This document shows positions 61,100 through 64,000 of a stretch of 64,000 nt of DNA, piece after piece. Each line of letters opens with the position of its first letter. The stretch's first letter is position 1. The position numbers were made by a program, and so were the translations under genes. The notes under the pieces are model-generated. The model was given only the letters and a program-made list of their open reading frames with translations, did not search any database and was not told the DNA's origin. Origin of the DNA: Patellaria atrata CBS 101060 (lineage: Eukaryota; Ascomycota; Dothideomycetes; Patellariales; Patellariaceae); NCBI GenBank assembly GCA_010093705.1, contig MU006117.1, positions 1,449 to 65,448 on the forward strand, given 5' to 3'.

Positions 61100-62567
61100 C
61101 GTATTAAAGCAATGGGAAGGAGATCATGGGTCAGCAAGTGGAGCCAACGGATGAGCTTTGTTACAAAGAGGTAAAGAAAGCCCTAACACCAATCTAATGT
61201 ATAGGTGATGATAATGCAAAGAGATAAGACAGGAGAACCTTGAAGTAGAGAATTAAGAGATCGCCTAAGGTGAAGACTGATACCTGAAGCAAAGTGTAAC
61301 CGCCCTAGATTAAGATATAGATTCAGGGTAAGGTTAGTACCTTAAAGTAGATACTGGGCTGGATGAGATGATACCCTAAACACCCCCGCACTTCAGCGAA
61401 GCTAATTGGGACGTCAGCTAGAGCGGACAAACGATGGCGCATAGCGTAGAACCAAGTCCTTAGAGCTGGAACCTCCTAACTTTATTTCAACGGTTCGACA
61501 GAATATAGCTGAATATTTGCCTCGGCTAATATTACGGACTTAGCTAATCTGTTCAGGGCCGAATGCTCTTCTAGATGACGGATCAGATATCTAGACGACT
61601 GAAAGATACTTGTATGTTCCCACAACTGAAGAGGGAAGAGATATCCGAAGTAATCCAGTGCCAGATGGCTGAAGTAGAAGCAGTGGTTAAAAAGCAACAT
61701 CAAAATCATGATCCCACCTATATTGTTATATGGGGGTTGCTTTTGGTATCATTTTGATCTCTAGATCAAGCTGATTATCAGGATCATGTCCAATACTGGT
61801 ATACAGCATTGCGCTGTTGACAGTGGGCGCTGAAGAAAACTTCGCACACTGCTTAGCCAGATTGGCAGAGTTTTCATCGTGCCAAGATCACTTTCTTACA
61901 ACTAAAACCCCACCAGACACAACCCACAACAGATATAACCCATAACAGACCAAAAACTCAACTGCAAGGCAGGAGAGGGAAATACAATAGGGCTATAAGC
62001 CCTAGTAAAATAAGGAAATATGTATGGCTAAAACTGGTATAAGATATAACTGCAGGATGGAGGGAAGAGATTTTCTTTCATATTGCAAAACAGATCAAAT
62101 ACAGGAGCATTCCTCTTATACTTCTACTAGATATATTATTTGCCCTTTCAGGGATTTATGTCCATAGGGAAGTCGCGCCATAGCTTGAAGGCTGCATGCG
62201 CAGTATTGTAGGTAATACAATACAATTGAGTTTAAAAAAAAAAAAAAGGGCGAAGATACGGACGTCTTTCNNNNNNNNNNNNNNNNNNNNNNNNNNNNNN
62301 NNNNNNNNNNNNNNNNNNNNNNNNNNNNNNNNNNNNNNNNNNNNNNNNNNNNNNNNNNNNNNNNNNNNNNAAAAGAAGCAGTGGGTTTTCTAAGAATGGT
62401 CTGAACGAAAGTATCTACCCGACATAAGTATTTAAACACGCTGTAATCCTGGGAAAGGCCCCCCCTCGCGGAAATGCTGATATCGAACAAAGCCCTAGCA
62501 GGAGCACTCCAAACACCCCCTTAAAGTAGAAGTATACATAGAAACTTTTACAAGCTCAAACAAATCT
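61100..62567. other. Intergenic between the monooxygenase and ACC1
   Basis: About 1.47 kb holding the monooxygenase promoter and the ACC1 3' untranslated region. On the minus strand, 61720-61880 gives one open frame with NSANLAKQCAKFSS and TSIGHDPDNQLDLEIK, which looks protein-like; I cannot assign it, and it may be a scrap of an old transposon. A run of A (62234-62247) lies just before the N gap. No RNA gene seen. Confidence 0.4.
62271..62370. other. Assembly gap of 100 N
   Basis: A standard 100-N placeholder, 23 bp after a 14-base A run, in the spacer downstream of ACC1. The homopolymer may have caused the break. Confidence 0.97.
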
Positions 62568-64000
62568 CTAAGCTTTCGACAACAAAGCTAAAACCTCTTC
62601 CTTCTCCGCGGTCGGTAACATTGCCAAAACCTGCGCGACACCTCTGAGACCTGCCTCCTTATCCTTCCTCAATAGCGAGGCCACATCCCAAGCAATACTT
62701 TCCCTCCTCATATGCTCCACTTTAGCATGGATATCCTTCCTGTTTTCCTCATACCAGACAGCGACGTTCTTGTCATCGTCATCGAATCGCGGAAGATTTG
62801 ACCAAGCCTTGAGTGTTTGAAGATTCTTGACACGCGACGATAGCTCTGGAGCAGGTGAAGCCGAAGCCATGCGCTTGAGAATATATTCCTCGTTGAGACG
62901 GCGGCGGAGACGCCAGTAGAAGAAGCGGCGGGCGTTCTGCCAGCGCAGGGGCATACGAATAGTATCTTTCGCGTGCATGCGACCGGCGCGGTCGTGGAGG
63001 TCCGCGAATTGTAGCGAGACCTGCTGGTAAACTGTGAGCAGCAGCTGTTCGCGTTCTGTCATCTTGGCCTTAATCTCGGATTGGTCCTCACGGCTGATTG
63101 ATGGGTCCGCCAGACGGCGTTTCAAGTCGCCATAAGTTTGATCAAGGCGCGCCATAGTTTCCAGTTGGCGGTCTTTGCGGAACTTGATACCGACAATACC
63201 TTCAGGCTCGAGAACACCTCCGCGAGATTCTTCATCGGCATACATCTCCATGTATTGCGGGTTGATTGTCGGGTCAACGACGACCTTATTACGGTTAGCA
63301 GTGATCAAAGAGGAGAAATTACGTGATAAGAACTTACCCATGAGCCACCACGCAATTCTCCGAAGGGTGGAATATAAACGAAGATAGGTTGTTCATATTT
63401 GACCAGCGCATCCACAATATAAGAACCATACTTGAGGACTTCATTGTACATATCCCGTTGTCCACCAGAGAAGCCTCTCCAGTTAGCTAAGATGATTAAT
63501 GGAAGCTGCTCACCATTGTTAAAGTCACGGATCGCTTGGGCAGTCTTGTAGGCTGAGTTAGGATACCAGACACCGCCAGCCTCGGATGTGACTTGTTCGA
63601 TGGAGTCGGGATTAGCAGGATCAGCAGGAGTGACGTTCTCGACTGCACGAGTTTCAACACCAATCACACCAACGGGAATACCACCAAGGCGAGCGCGACC
63701 GACAACAACTGTCCTTGCCCAACCACCAAGAGACTCCTCGAATGAGCCTTTGTCGAAAAGACCAGTAAGGAACCCTTCTTCTTCATCCTTTCCGGCGATC
63801 AGATGTCTTACATCGTATGATTGCCTTTGCGGCGGATAGAAAGTAATATCTCTATCCCAGTTATCCTCAGAAGGTGATATTGGTACAGGGTTATTCTTCT
63901 TGTCTGGGATATAGGAGAGCCACTTGACGATCTTAGAGACGCCCGCAAAATCATCGTCAGCGGTCATGTGAGACACGCCGTTCTTGTACATAATTTGTGT
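62568..64000 (-). CDS. ACC1: Acetyl-CoA carboxylase, C-terminal carboxyltransferase part (5' end beyond window)
   Basis: ACC1 makes malonyl-CoA, the first committed step of fatty acid synthesis, in the cytosol; it is essential in fungi. Visible here are the last 459 residues: 64000-63338 (entering in frame, before MYKNGVSHMTADD) and 63284-62568, joined by a 53-bp intron at 63337-63285 (donor GTAAGT, branch CTAAC, phase 0). The match is unmistakable: FDKGSFEESLGGWARTVVVG, the catalytic-domain run ILANWRGFSGGQRDMYNEVL, then FGELRGGSW joined to VVVDPTINP, and MEMYADEESRGGVLEPEG, all of the carboxyltransferase domain of eukaryotic multidomain carboxylases. The tail is charged and helical and ends ALLSKA. 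The intron splits the conserved GGSW-VVVDP stretch, which supports the splice. No sign of damage; codon use is ordinary, unlike the AT-rich island. Confidence 0.96.

Noticed and set aside
61482-61709. 75-codon minus-strand open frame near ACC1
   Set aside because: No family resemblance and a low-complexity hydrophobic start; treated as chance.

Overview
The window looks like a chromosome segment of a filamentous ascomycete (Pezizomycotina). Host genes have short introns (46-76 bp is typical here) with GTRAGT-type donors and CTAAC-like branch sites. The left three quarters carries the signature of repeat-induced point mutation (RIP): repeats are worn almost only by C-to-T and G-to-A changes until some are nearly pure A+T. 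I cannot name the species.

Layout. Positions 1-49455 are an AT-rich island made almost wholly of nested LTR retrotransposon fossils of the Ty3/gypsy (chromovirus) type. I see three families, defined by their terminal repeats: A (LTR about 272 bp, whole element about 6.74 kb), B (LTR about 610 bp, about 7.4 kb) and C (LTR 198 bp, about 6.6 kb). From left to right: A1 (minus, 1-4635, running off the left edge) sits inside C3 (minus, 4636-8111). An A-like element D1 (plus) starts at 8261 and is split by C1 (9701-23066), by A3 (23624-37746) and by A4 (from 38080). C1 is itself split by A2 (11534-18273), A3 by B1 (25889-33272), and A4 by B2 (39700 to about 42420). B2 abuts a partial C2 (about 42420-47270). 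Matching 5-bp target duplications support the A2, B1 and A3 insertions. C2 in turn abuts a broken pogo/Fot-like DNA transposon (47281-48438), followed by a 9 x 17-bp GC-rich minisatellite and a solo B LTR (48928-49455). The solo LTR is the sharp edge of the island.

Positions 49456-64000 are gene-bearing with normal base composition: a short-chain dehydrogenase pseudogene that has lost its start at the solo LTR; a CorA-like membrane protein gene; a broken gene of an unnamed fungal family; a four-exon gene for a large multi-pass membrane protein with a cysteine-rich outer loop; a six-exon flavin monooxygenase (Baeyer-Villiger type) gene whose reading frame is open but whose signature motifs are eroded; and the 3' end of ACC1, the essential acetyl-CoA carboxylase, running off the right edge. 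Apart from the first and third, all host genes are on the minus strand. Nothing ties them into one pathway.

The most useful content is historical: the order of insertions, the depth of RIP at each level, and gradients of RIP spilling from elements into neighbours. I see no CRISPR, tRNA or rRNA, and no convincing new enzymatic system. Assembly gaps (N) lie at 10060-10159, 26188-26947 and 62271-62370.
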